In this document: in pieces, positions 5,589 to 13,845 of the stretch
Position numbering within the stretch: the first letter of the stretch is position 1
Layout of the letters: the number at the start of each line of letters is the position of its first letter
Assembly (NCBI GenBank): GCA_015486775.1
Contig: WFRA01000019.1
Location: 1 to 14,663 of the forward strand
Source: Kiritimatiellales bacterium
Lineage (GTDB): Bacteria > Verrucomicrobiota > Kiritimatiellia > Kiritimatiellales > Pontiellaceae
DNA: 14,663 bases
Reading direction: 5' to 3'
Program-made: the position numbers and the translations under genes
The notes under the pieces: model-generated
What the model was told of the DNA's origin: nothing
The model's input: the letters and a program-made list of their open reading frames with translations, nothing else
Databases searched by the model: none

Positions 5589-8500
5589 ATGAAAAAGAAC
5601 TGGTACCATCTTAATCTTACGCTTGCCATGGTTGTCCTTGCGGGGGTGGTCATCGTACCCCGCGCCGATGCCGAAACCCTGCCGACGCTCTACCATCTGG
5701 ATCTGAAATATACATCCAGCCTATCGGCGGCCGAACGCTATGATATCCGGCATGTGGCGGTGTGCCTGCAAGGGCTGGCCAACCGCGAGGCACCGCGCGT
5801 ATTCCTGGGCTTCCATTCCACGGACGACGTGTGGCTGACCCGCCTGCGCGAGCCGGGCGGGCTCTGCGAGGGCTGGAGCCTGTACGATGTCCAGAGCATG
5901 GAAGAATATATTGCTATTTTCTCAAGGTATGCCACCGGGGTGATCCTCTACGATCCCGATCCAAACACGGGAACCATTTCGTCCAGTCTGGCGGCTACCA
6001 CGGCGGCCGGTGTGGAAAACGCCATTGCGGTGCGTAAGGACACCTCCGCCGGATCGATGTACAACTATCTGGTCAACGATCCCGATGGGCCACAGCTGCC
6101 TGTGTTGATCGACCTGACCGGTAAGTTTACCGGTAGCGGCACCATCTGGCAGACCTCGACCGCCTCCACCGGTAGCGCCAAGTGCGATGCCTATATCTGG
6201 GCGAAGGAAAAATATCTAGATACGGGGAAGTGCGACCCGACCGTGCTGATGTACACATTGGATCTTTGGGGGCTGAAGGAGGGAGCCGACCTGCGAACCC
6301 AGCTTTCCAACCTAGACTATGCCATCCAGAAAAAGGGCTTTTGCTTCGAGCTTTCGCCATGGGGAGACGAGGTGCCAAACGATGACCCGGGGCAGTCGGA
6401 GGGAACCGACAAGTCCACGTTCCGACAGATTCTGCACGCCTGCAATCTCCAGACCGGCAAAAACAAGATGATCAAATTCTGCGGTTTCACCAATTGGGAC
6501 TACAAATACACCTCTTCCGTGGGGGGATCGCATGGCGCTGTCCAAACGGAATGGGAGACCGTCCGGCTGGTGACGGCCTACAACGGTTATCTGGAGGCCG
6601 ACGCCCCCTCCATGGACTACCTGAGCAACAGTTCATTCTATGCAGGGCTGGCACCGAAGGTTGCCAGCCGCCGCTATGTCCAGAACCCCGCGCCAACCTA
6701 TGCCGACCTACAGGCCAAGGGCTATATTGGCAGCGGTGGAAGTGTGGTTGACGGAAACTATATCCTGATCGGCATGGGCGACTACGACCAGGCCTCGTGG
6801 ACCCTCAACGATTTGGCTTCGGGAAAATATGACGATACCAACCGGGGCAGTGTCGAGTGTAGCTGGGGGGTCGATCCAAACGCCATCGACCGGGTGTCGG
6901 TGGCGATCGACTACATGTATCGCCACAAGAGCTCAAAGGATTGGTTCATGGCCTGGGACTCGGGGGCGGGCTATGTGCATCCAACCCAGCTCTACGGAAC
7001 CCGTTCCCCCTCGTTTTATTCCAGCGCGGTGGGTATCTGGCAGGATCATTGCCGGAACTATTACCGGACATTGGACTATTCCATCAGCGGCTGGTTGCTG
7101 AACGAGGGTAGCGGACAGTCGATGAGCACGACCGAGATCGACAACTACAAGTCCTTCAGCGGAGATGGCATCGGGTTCCACAACGATTTGAGCGGCGACC
7201 CGAGCCTGCGGGACAATGTGCCTTATCAGCAGATGAACCACGATGCCACGATTTCCTACTCTAGCGGGGTGCATTTTGGGTGGGAGAGGGAGGTGCTTTG
7301 GACGCCTACCCAGCTTAAGAACAAGGTGGATGCGTCGGACTCCAACCAGCATTTCCTCAACGCCTACGAGTACTACTACCTGATGCGCTACTACAAGGGG
7401 GGAAACAACAACTATCGTGCCACATGGGTCTCCGACACCATTCCGCGGATCATGGCGGCAGAACAGGTCTATCCAGTTACGGTAACTGTTCGCAACGATG
7501 GCTGGGACACCTGGAGCGAGGGGGATCTGTATCGCCTGAGCCCGGCGATATTGCCTGAGGGAAGCCCCGTGGCAACGTCCTCCGACTACGACTCGACCGC
7601 ACCCAACCGTGTTTTCCTCCCATCGGGGACAACCGTTGGCCCTGGGGAAAGCGTCACCTTTTCGTTCAACCTCACGGCGCCGAGCACAAACGGAAACTAT
7701 GACCTCTACTACGACATGGTTCGCGATGGCGTGGCCTGGTTCCACGACCTGCACAACATTGAATGGAAGAAGTCCATTATCGTCGCAACAAGCGAAACAG
7801 ATATCGACACCGACGGTGACGGCGTTCCCGACGTGACCGAGGATCAGAACGGCACCCTGTACTGGCACCCGGACGACATCAACCCCTTCGCCACCGTGCT
7901 GCTGCAGGATTTGCGGCAAACCTATGACGGATTGGCCAAGCCCGTTTCCGCCTCGACCATCCCTTCGGGGTTGGCGGTCGACCTCTCCTACGATGGATCG
8001 GCCGCCGCGCCGACCAATGTGGGCAGCTATGCCGTTGTCGGAACAATCAACGATCCGGACTATCAAGGCAGTTCGACCAACACGCTGGTGGTTGAATCGC
8101 CCGCCGGTTACGAGGAGTGGAAGGCGGACTGGTTCACGGAAGCGGAGCAGACCAATGCCGCCGTCAGCAATCCCGAGGTCTATTACGATAGCGATCGTTT
8201 TAGCAACTGGCAGGAATACATTGCCGGAACGGATCCAAAGGATGGAATGCAGTTTCCCTATTTCGATATGCAGCCAACCATCGGAGCGGGGGGATATGTC
8301 TATATCCTGAACTGGAATTCTGTCTCGGGTCGGGTTTATTCGGCGAATTGGTCGTCCGACCTGCAGCAGCCCTTTTCGCCGCTGCAGACCAATATCGAGT
8401 GGCCGCAGTCAAGCTACACCGACCAGACGCACCAGGCGGAAAACGCAGGATTCTACCGGGTGAATGTTTCCCTGAAGGAGCCGCCTCCGCTTGTCACCAA

Positions 8501-8993
8501 TGCAACGTTTTCCGCCGCCAACTCCTCAACGGTTGAGGGCGTTAATGGCGACTTGTTCGACGGGGCGGTGGTGACTGCCAATTCCGCATTACATCCGGTT
8601 TCGAGCACCACGGCGGATTGGTTCACGGCTCCGAATGCGACGGAGCTCCTGTTCAACGACGAAGGAGCGGGCACCGCGAAATTTATCGAGTTCAACACGG
8701 CGGGGTCGGTCACCTTGACCAATCTGACCGTCTGGCTGTCGGGGGATGCCGCCGCCGGCTCCGATGGCCGCTCCATTCGCCATGTAAAGTTCTGGGTCAG
8801 CACCGCGTCGGGGGTGTGGGACGAGACCACCTTGGCTGCTGATGTTGAGGTCAATCCGGACTACGACGGCACCTATGGATCCCAGTATGTCAAAATGTCG
8901 ATGGCGCTTCCCTCCCGTGTGGGCCAATACTTCCGTGCTGAATTTGTGCAGGACGACCTGGGTGCCCGGATCAGGGAAATCGATGCCTATTGA
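5589..8993 (+). CDS. GxGYxYP-family putative glycoside hydrolase with multidomain C-terminus
   Basis: Secreted protein of 1134 residues. ATG 5589 follows GGAGAAAGGA (5572-5581); a TTG 21 nt upstream overlaps that site and is rejected. Signal peptide at 1 to about 29 ('MVVLAGVVIVPRADA'). Residues about 35-627 look like the GxGYxYP family, a putative glycoside hydrolase without a well-defined reaction: 'VCLQGLANREAPRVFLGF' at 58 and the hallmark motif at 459-465, which reads GAGYVHP, with His in place of the second Tyr. Then come an NBR1/Ig-like domain (about 628-735, 'TVTVRNDGWDTW' and 'TAPSTNGNYDLYYDM'), a calcium-type loop 'DIDTDGDGVPD' (738-748), an MBG-like domain (about 771-836), a 'SNWQEYIAGTDP' segment (872-883) with its 'FYRVNV' end, and a discoidin-like module (969-1134). 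It is first in an operon with GH172-b, 32 bp downstream. Confidence 0.88.
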   Translation: MKKNWYHLNLTLAMVVLAGVVIVPRADAETLPTLYHLDLKYTSSLSAAERYDIRHVAVCLQGLANREAPRVFLGFHSTDDVWLTRLREPGGLCEGWSLYDVQSMEEYIAIFSRYATGVILYDPDPNTGTISSSLAATTAAGVENAIAVRKDTSAGSMYNYLVNDPDGPQLPVLIDLTGKFTGSGTIWQTSTASTGSAKCDAYIWAKEKYLDTGKCDPTVLMYTLDLWGLKEGADLRTQLSNLDYAIQKKGFCFELSPWGDEVPNDDPGQSEGTDKSTFRQILHACNLQTGKNKMIKFCGFTNWDYKYTSSVGGSHGAVQTEWETVRLVTAYNGYLEADAPSMDYLSNSSFYAGLAPKVASRRYVQNPAPTYADLQAKGYIGSGGSVVDGNYILIGMGDYDQASWTLNDLASGKYDDTNRGSVECSWGVDPNAIDRVSVAIDYMYRHKSSKDWFMAWDSGAGYVHPTQLYGTRSPSFYSSAVGIWQDHCRNYYRTLDYSISGWLLNEGSGQSMSTTEIDNYKSFSGDGIGFHNDLSGDPSLRDNVPYQQMNHDATISYSSGVHFGWEREVLWTPTQLKNKVDASDSNQHFLNAYEYYYLMRYYKGGNNNYRATWVSDTIPRIMAAEQVYPVTVTVRNDGWDTWSEGDLYRLSPAILPEGSPVATSSDYDSTAPNRVFLPSGTTVGPGESVTFSFNLTAPSTNGNYDLYYDMVRDGVAWFHDLHNIEWKKSIIVATSETDIDTDGDGVPDVTEDQNGTLYWHPDDINPFATVLLQDLRQTYDGLAKPVSASTIPSGLAVDLSYDGSAAAPTNVGSYAVVGTINDPDYQGSSTNTLVVESPAGYEEWKADWFTEAEQTNAAVSNPEVYYDSDRFSNWQEYIAGTDPKDGMQFPYFDMQPTIGAGGYVYILNWNSVSGRVYSANWSSDLQQPFSPLQTNIEWPQSSYTDQTHQAENAGFYRVNVSLKEPPPLVTNATFSAANSSTVEGVNGDLFDGAVVTANSALHPVSSTTADWFTAPNATELLFNDEGAGTAKFIEFNTAGSVTLTNLTVWLSGDAAAGSDGRSIRHVKFWVSTASGVWDETTLAADVEVNPDYDGTYGSQYVKMSMALPSRVGQYFRAEFVQDDLGARIREIDAY
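8493..8990 (+). repeat. Discoidin-like module, copy D
   Basis: Residues about 969-1134 of the GxGYxYP protein. It has the full pattern 'VTNATFSAAN', 'LHPVSSTTADWFTAPNATE', 'FIEFNTAGSVTLTNLTVWL', 'NPDYDGTYGSQYVKMSM' and 'DDLGARIREIDAY'. It is the closest visible relative of copy A; the resemblance extends to the nucleotides in places, for example ATCGAGTTCAA followed by ACCTTGACCAAT or ACCCTGACCAAC. Confidence 0.78.
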
Positions 8994-9025
8994 ATGGAAT
9001 CATAAAATGGAGAAGGGACGTAAAT

Positions 9026-10240
9026 ATGAAGAATCACATGGTTGGATTGTGTGTTGTGGCGGCGCTGTGTGTGTCCACCGTGGCGAAGGAGGCCGTCATG
9101 TCGCCTAGTGCTCGCGGAGGATTTAATGGGTTGAACCTGGGCATGGGAAACCTGTTTCGCGTCTCGGATGCAAAATCCAGGTCCATCGGCCCCGAGAATT
9201 TGTCGGGGGAAAAGGGGCGGGGCGGGATGGCCAGCCTCGAAGAAGGCAACGCGGCTCATGCGGCTTCCGAGCTTGGGCAGGGATGGAAGGTTAATCCATA
9301 CATCTTTATCGAGGCTGGCCAAGAATGCACGTTGGCGGAAGTCGATGGGGAAGGCGCGATTCAGCATATATGGATGACCCCGACGGGCAATTTCCGCGAG
9401 TCGATACTGCGCTTTTATTGGGACGATGAAACGCAGCCGTCGGTCGAGGTTCCGGTGGGCGATTTCTTTGCGGTGGGCTGGCAGCCCGATTTGCCGCGGA
9501 TCAAATCGCTGGCGGTCTGCGTAAATCCCGGCAGCGGACTCAACTGCTACTGGCAAATGCCCTTCCGCAAAAAGTTTAAGGTCACCATGGAAAACAGGGG
9601 CAGCGAAAAAATGACGCTCTACTACCAGATCGACTATACCCTGACCCGGGTTCCCGCCGATGCCGGATATTTCCACGCGCAGTTCAACCGAGTGCATCCG
9701 GTGCCCAAAGACAAGGTCTACACCATCGTGGACAACATAAAGGGAAAAGGGCAATACGTTGGAACCTATCTGGCCAGGGGAACGTATGACACTGGATGGT
9801 GGGGGGAAGGGGAGATCAAGTTCTACATGGATGGTGATACGGATTTCCCGACCATTTGCGGAACCGGCGAGGAGGATTATTTCTGCGGTTCATATGGCTT
9901 CGCCATGCATGAGGACGAAGATGGCGTTAACCAATACGAAAACTTTGACTCCCCCTATTCGGGCTTCTACTATTTTCCCGAAGATCCCGAGACGTCGTAT
10001 CAAACAAAAATCGGGGAATATCGCTGGCATATCCTCGATCCGATCCGGTTCGAGAGCGATTTGAAAGTCACCATCCAGTCGCTGGGTTGGAAAGAGGATG
10101 GACTCTACAACACCCTGCAGGACGACTTGGCATCCGTGGCGTTCTGGTATCAGCAGGAACCCCACAATCCCTTTCCGAAACTGCCGCCGAACGAACAACT
10201 CGTTATCAAGAGCAAAAACCCCAATCCTGCCAAACAATGA
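9026..10240 (+). CDS. DUF2961 / GH172 family glycoside hydrolase (GH172-b)
   Basis: Complete 404-residue member of the DUF2961/GH172 family. ATG 9026 follows GGAGAAGGGA (9009-9018); a TTG frame start at 8990 overlaps the previous stop and lacks a site. The signal peptide is about residues 1-20 ('VGLCVVAALCVSTVA'). Landmarks: 'SGEKGRGGM' near 59, 'GEGAIQHIWM' near 110, 'FYWDDETQPSVEVPVGDFFA' from 130, 'GLNCYWQMPF' near 172, 'WWGEGEIKFYMDGD' with E261 and E263, and 'GTGEEDY' with E282 and E283. The conserved acidic residues of the active site lie in the last two motifs. Unlike GH172-a it has Glu instead of Thr just before the invariant E-D-Y. It is the most divergent of the three paralogues around residues 60-85. 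Second gene of the operon; its stop overlaps the next start. Confidence 0.93.
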   Translation: MKNHMVGLCVVAALCVSTVAKEAVMSPSARGGFNGLNLGMGNLFRVSDAKSRSIGPENLSGEKGRGGMASLEEGNAAHAASELGQGWKVNPYIFIEAGQECTLAEVDGEGAIQHIWMTPTGNFRESILRFYWDDETQPSVEVPVGDFFAVGWQPDLPRIKSLAVCVNPGSGLNCYWQMPFRKKFKVTMENRGSEKMTLYYQIDYTLTRVPADAGYFHAQFNRVHPVPKDKVYTIVDNIKGKGQYVGTYLARGTYDTGWWGEGEIKFYMDGDTDFPTICGTGEEDYFCGSYGFAMHEDEDGVNQYENFDSPYSGFYYFPEDPETSYQTKIGEYRWHILDPIRFESDLKVTIQSLGWKEDGLYNTLQDDLASVAFWYQQEPHNPFPKLPPNEQLVIKSKNPNPAKQ

Positions 10241-13200
10241 AAACCTTTTGCGCGGATACATGCTTGAGGAAGTTCGCGGTGGTGGCCACAGCGATCGCCA
10301 TGCTTGGTTTGTTTTTGACCTCGGCCAATGCCGCGCAGAGCCGGGCGGCGGTGTTTGGCTCGGTCGTGTCGAAAACGGATCCGGCGCTTGCGAATGCCTT
10401 GGTTCGGAAGCTGGGTGATGCCGGCTATGCCGTCGAGCGGCTGGATGTGGAGGGGCTGTGCAGCCTCGATGCAGGCAAGCTCGATCTGCTCGTTGTGCTG
10501 GACGCGGAATCGCTGCCGATCGAATCGACGGAATCGGTGGAATCCTTCCTGAAGGCGGGCGGCGACATTATCGCCCTGCGGGCACCCCTGTGGGGCAATG
10601 CGCCGATGCGGGAAGGCGACCGCTGGACAACCTACGAACAATACCAGCTCCGGAATGCCGGGGTGCTGCCCGAAAACATTCTGTTCGATTTCTCCCGCTC
10701 CGACCTGGCCCGCTGGAGCCGCGAAGGCAACAACCCCCACGCCCCCGTCTCGTACGAGTCCGTCGAGGACGGGCAGGCTCCGGGGGGCAGGGCGCTACAT
10801 GTTTTGGTCTGGAAGTTCGACTCCTCGGATCACGGCTTTGAGGAGTTCATGGTCTCGCCCCCGTTGCAGGGAGAGGGGTTGGATGGCGACGATCTGCTGG
10901 TCTTTTCCGCCAAAGGCGATGCCGACACCTCCGAACTGCTACTGGAGCTGAAGGGCGAAAACGGGGCAAGTTGGTCGAAGGTCGTTCCTTTGTATCCCCA
11001 GTGGCACCGCTATGCGCTTCCCCTCGGCAAGTCGCTGGGCCTAGGGAGCGGCGTACGGCTGAAGGTTGGTTTCAAGGAGGCGCAGACCGGATATTCAGCC
11101 GACAAGGCGGAATACTGGATCGGTCCGGTTGGCACGGCGAAGATGGATGCCGACTATGAAAAGCTTTTGTCCATTCCCAATCCGGCCGACCGCCCGGTTC
11201 TGGATACGCTCTCCCCCGGATACAAGTTCTTTGAATCGCACAGAGTGGCCAGCTTGGCGCCGCGCGCCGACCAGGCCATCATTGGCCGGGAGTCGGTATT
11301 CAATCTTCCCGCCAAGGTTTTATCGCCACACCCCCGGCCAAAGGGAAGCGGTTTCGACAAAGGGCGCGACTGGCGCTGGATTCCATTGATCGAGGCACGG
11401 GCTACAAACGGGAAGTGGCGGGGAACTCCCGCAACCTTGCTGGCGCACTTCGACGGCTTGTTCAAGGGCGGTGTCTGGGCCAGCTTTGGAATCCAGGATG
11501 CCGATTGGTATGGATACCCGGCGGCGCTGGAGACCATCGGTCAAATTGCGGCGCGCATGAAAAAGGGCGTTTTCATGCTGGACGGGGGTGCCCGCTTCTA
11601 TACCTGTTTTGAAGACCAGCCCATCGAGATGGGCATTCGCGTGGCCAACCTGGGCGGGAATGCGCAGGGCAAGCTGACGGCCAGGATCACGCTGGTCGAT
11701 GCCGCAAGCGGCCGGACGCGCTTCCAGAAGGAGTGGATGGTCGACGCGGCCTCCAAGAATCTCCAAACCTGTTCGACCAGCTGGCAGCCCGATGTCTGGC
11801 CACCGGGCGGGTTCGAGGTGCGGGCGGAACTTGTCGACCAGGGAAAAACCATCGATCGGCTTGTCCACAAAGTGAACGTGTGGAAGCCCAAAACCGGCAA
11901 GCGGTTTGTCACGGTCGAGCATGGCGACTTCATGCTCGACGGCAAACGCTGGCGGCCCAACGGAATCAACTACATGCCCTCCTCCGGAATAGCGATGGAG
12001 GACGGCTACTATTTCGAGCACTGGCTGAGCAAAAAAGCCTACGATCCGGAAGTCATCGACCGGGATCTGGAAATCGCCAAGGGGATGGGGTTCAACGCCC
12101 TGGCGGTTTTTATCCACGAGCAATCCGTGGATTCACAAAACCTGCTCGATCTGTTGCGGCGGATGGGAAATCTGGGGCTAAAGTGCAACCTCGCCTTGCG
12201 GACTCCCTTGCCCCAGACCACCATCGGGTTTGCATGGGACGTGCACAAAAAATTGATCAAGGATTACCGGCTGCCCGAAAACGATACCGTCTTTGCCTAC
12301 GACATTGCGTGGGAGATGCTGTTCGATCCCCATGGCGGACTCCAGCAGTGGGATGCGCAGTGGCGGCAATGGATCGTGGATCGCTACGGCAGTATCGAAA
12401 ACGCCGAAAAGGATTGGAACTATCCTGTTCCAAGGGATGGAAACGGCAACGTTACCGCCGCCCAGGTTGAGCACCTCTACCACAGGGGCGAATGGTTTCG
12501 GATGACCGCCGCCTACCGGCGGTTTCTGGACACCTTGCTCTACAAGGAGTACAGCCGGATCGTGAACCCCATCAAGCAGGCCGATCCAAACCATTCGGTG
12601 AGCTTCCGCATGTACGAGGCGGGTAGCCCCAGTTTCCGCTGGGAAAAGTACATGGTCTACCAGCTGCCCTACCTGGCCGCCGCGGTCGACATTGTCGAGC
12701 CGGAAGCCTATGGCAGGCAGGGGAATTGGGCATGCATCAAGCAGGGCCGCTTCATGTTTGAATATGACCGCTGGGTCAATCCCGAGCTCCCCGTCCTGTG
12801 GGCCGAGACAGGGGTCAGCGCCTGGGGCATCGGACGGCACGGCACGACGGAAAGGCTACTGCAATACCAGGCGCAATACTTTCGCGATTTCTACCGCATG
12901 CTCATCGACAGCGGTGCCGACGGGGTCTTCCATTGGTATTATCCGGGTGGGTACCGTTGCGGCGAAAACAGCGACTATGGAGTCGTCAATCCCGACGGTA
13001 CCGATCGCCCCGTCACCCACGTGATTCGCCAGTTCTCGGAAGAGTTCATCAACGGCCCCGATGCCAAGCCGGTGGATCGCTGGATCGAGATCGACCGCGA
13101 TGCGCACCCGGATTCCGTCGCCGGCATCTACGAAACGGTGAAGGACGATTTCTGGAAAGCGGCCTACTTTGGCAAGACCCCGGGGCTAAGAACGCTTGGC

Positions 13201-13653
13201 ACGGGAACGGACTCCACCGATTGCCCGATGGTCGCGGTGGGGAACACCCCCTGCAACGGATCGAATCCACCCAAATACCTCGATGCGGCATTCGACTCCG
13301 TCGAGATCGAAACCGCCGAAGGCCAATGGGTGGCGGTCGAAAACGGGGGAAGCGTGAAGGTGGATCCCACCCGCCCGGTTTATGCCCGCGTCGGACTGAG
13401 GAACCTCGGCGAGGCCAAATGGGTTGCGCCGGGGGCGGCGGAAAAGGCCGGAGCGGTCTATCTGATTGCTGCGGGGAGCCTACCGGTCGAAACAGCTCTT
13501 CCGGCAAGTGTGCCCCATCTTGGTTCGATCGAGGTTCCAAGGGTTGGAATTGCTTCGGCGGGTCTTGGCAAGCCCACGCAGATCGTCGTCTCTCTGGCCG
13601 CCAAAGGGAGAATCGGATTTGGTGAAAAATTCAGGATCACGATTCTTCCATAG
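10237..13653 (+). CDS. Multidomain clan GH-A-like glycoside hydrolase
   Basis: A 1138-residue secreted protein, probably a retaining TIM-barrel hydrolase; the substrate is unknown. Its ATG overlaps the GH172-b stop as ATGA and has no clear Shine-Dalgarno, suggesting translational coupling; an upstream in-frame start would run deep into GH172-b. The signal peptide is 1-32 ('MLGLFLTSANA'). Order of domains: a Rossmann/glutamine-amidotransferase-like segment (about 35-120, 'LDLLVVLDAESLP'), a jelly-roll CBM-like domain (about 150-305), a segment that may return to the amidotransferase-like fold (about 313-455), an Ig-like domain (about 463-550) and a barrel (about 555-945) opening with 'FMLDGKRWRPNGINYMP'. 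Likely acid/base is E693 in 'DIAWEMLF' and likely nucleophile E857 in 'VLWAETG', placed at expected beta-4 and beta-7 ends. The C-terminal part (about 1015-1138) is beta-rich. I assign no GH family number with confidence. Confidence 0.85.
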   Translation: MKTFCADTCLRKFAVVATAIAMLGLFLTSANAAQSRAAVFGSVVSKTDPALANALVRKLGDAGYAVERLDVEGLCSLDAGKLDLLVVLDAESLPIESTESVESFLKAGGDIIALRAPLWGNAPMREGDRWTTYEQYQLRNAGVLPENILFDFSRSDLARWSREGNNPHAPVSYESVEDGQAPGGRALHVLVWKFDSSDHGFEEFMVSPPLQGEGLDGDDLLVFSAKGDADTSELLLELKGENGASWSKVVPLYPQWHRYALPLGKSLGLGSGVRLKVGFKEAQTGYSADKAEYWIGPVGTAKMDADYEKLLSIPNPADRPVLDTLSPGYKFFESHRVASLAPRADQAIIGRESVFNLPAKVLSPHPRPKGSGFDKGRDWRWIPLIEARATNGKWRGTPATLLAHFDGLFKGGVWASFGIQDADWYGYPAALETIGQIAARMKKGVFMLDGGARFYTCFEDQPIEMGIRVANLGGNAQGKLTARITLVDAASGRTRFQKEWMVDAASKNLQTCSTSWQPDVWPPGGFEVRAELVDQGKTIDRLVHKVNVWKPKTGKRFVTVEHGDFMLDGKRWRPNGINYMPSSGIAMEDGYYFEHWLSKKAYDPEVIDRDLEIAKGMGFNALAVFIHEQSVDSQNLLDLLRRMGNLGLKCNLALRTPLPQTTIGFAWDVHKKLIKDYRLPENDTVFAYDIAWEMLFDPHGGLQQWDAQWRQWIVDRYGSIENAEKDWNYPVPRDGNGNVTAAQVEHLYHRGEWFRMTAAYRRFLDTLLYKEYSRIVNPIKQADPNHSVSFRMYEAGSPSFRWEKYMVYQLPYLAAAVDIVEPEAYGRQGNWACIKQGRFMFEYDRWVNPELPVLWAETGVSAWGIGRHGTTERLLQYQAQYFRDFYRMLIDSGADGVFHWYYPGGYRCGENSDYGVVNPDGTDRPVTHVIRQFSEEFINGPDAKPVDRWIEIDRDAHPDSVAGIYETVKDDFWKAAYFGKTPGLRTLGTGTDSTDCPMVAVGNTPCNGSNPPKYLDAAFDSVEIETAEGQWVAVENGGSVKVDPTRPVYARVGLRNLGEAKWVAPGAAEKAGAVYLIAAGSLPVETALPASVPHLGSIEVPRVGIASAGLGKPTQIVVSLAAKGRIGFGEKFRITILP

Positions 13654-13749
13654 CTTGGAAGTCCTTCCGATTCGTGATTTGGGAAAATATATTCGCTTAT
13701 GGAGGTTGGCTCATTTCGCCTCGGGGCGCATTATCGTGGCCGGTTGTTG

Positions 13750-13788
13750 AACCGCGAATTTTCCGGATTCGTGTTCATTCGCGGTTTT
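13750..13788 (+). terminator. Terminator hairpin after the three-gene operon
   Basis: A perfect 9-bp stem, AACCGCGAA (13750-13758) with TTCGCGGTT (13778-13786), encloses a 19-nt loop and runs into TTTT (13785-13788). The T-run is short, so termination may be partial, but the perfect symmetry 97 bp after the stop makes a transcript end likely. Confidence 0.65.
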
Positions 13789-13812
13789 ACTGAAATTTTC
13801 TCGGGTTATAAA
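13786..13812 (+). promoter_or_regulatory. Candidate promoter of GH172-c
   Basis: TATAAA at 13807-13812 is a 5 of 6 match to a -10 box, 33 bp before the ATG. The best -35 guess, TTTACT at 13786-13791, has a short 15-bp spacer. It follows directly on the preceding terminator, which fits a separate transcript for GH172-c. Confidence 0.25.
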
Positions 13813-13845
13813 TTTGCGGGAAACGACACTTGCGAGGGGAGATTC

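Noticed and set aside
6933..8066. A 377-codon minus-strand open frame opposite the GxGYxYP gene
   Set aside because: It is antisense to a well-supported gene, has no signal, motif or ribosome binding site that I recognise, and its length follows from the codon bias of the + strand gene.
10087..10236. Longer N-terminus for the GH-A-like protein starting at 10087
   Set aside because: It would overlap GH172-b by about 150 bp and place 50 residues ahead of a clear signal peptide that begins at 10237.
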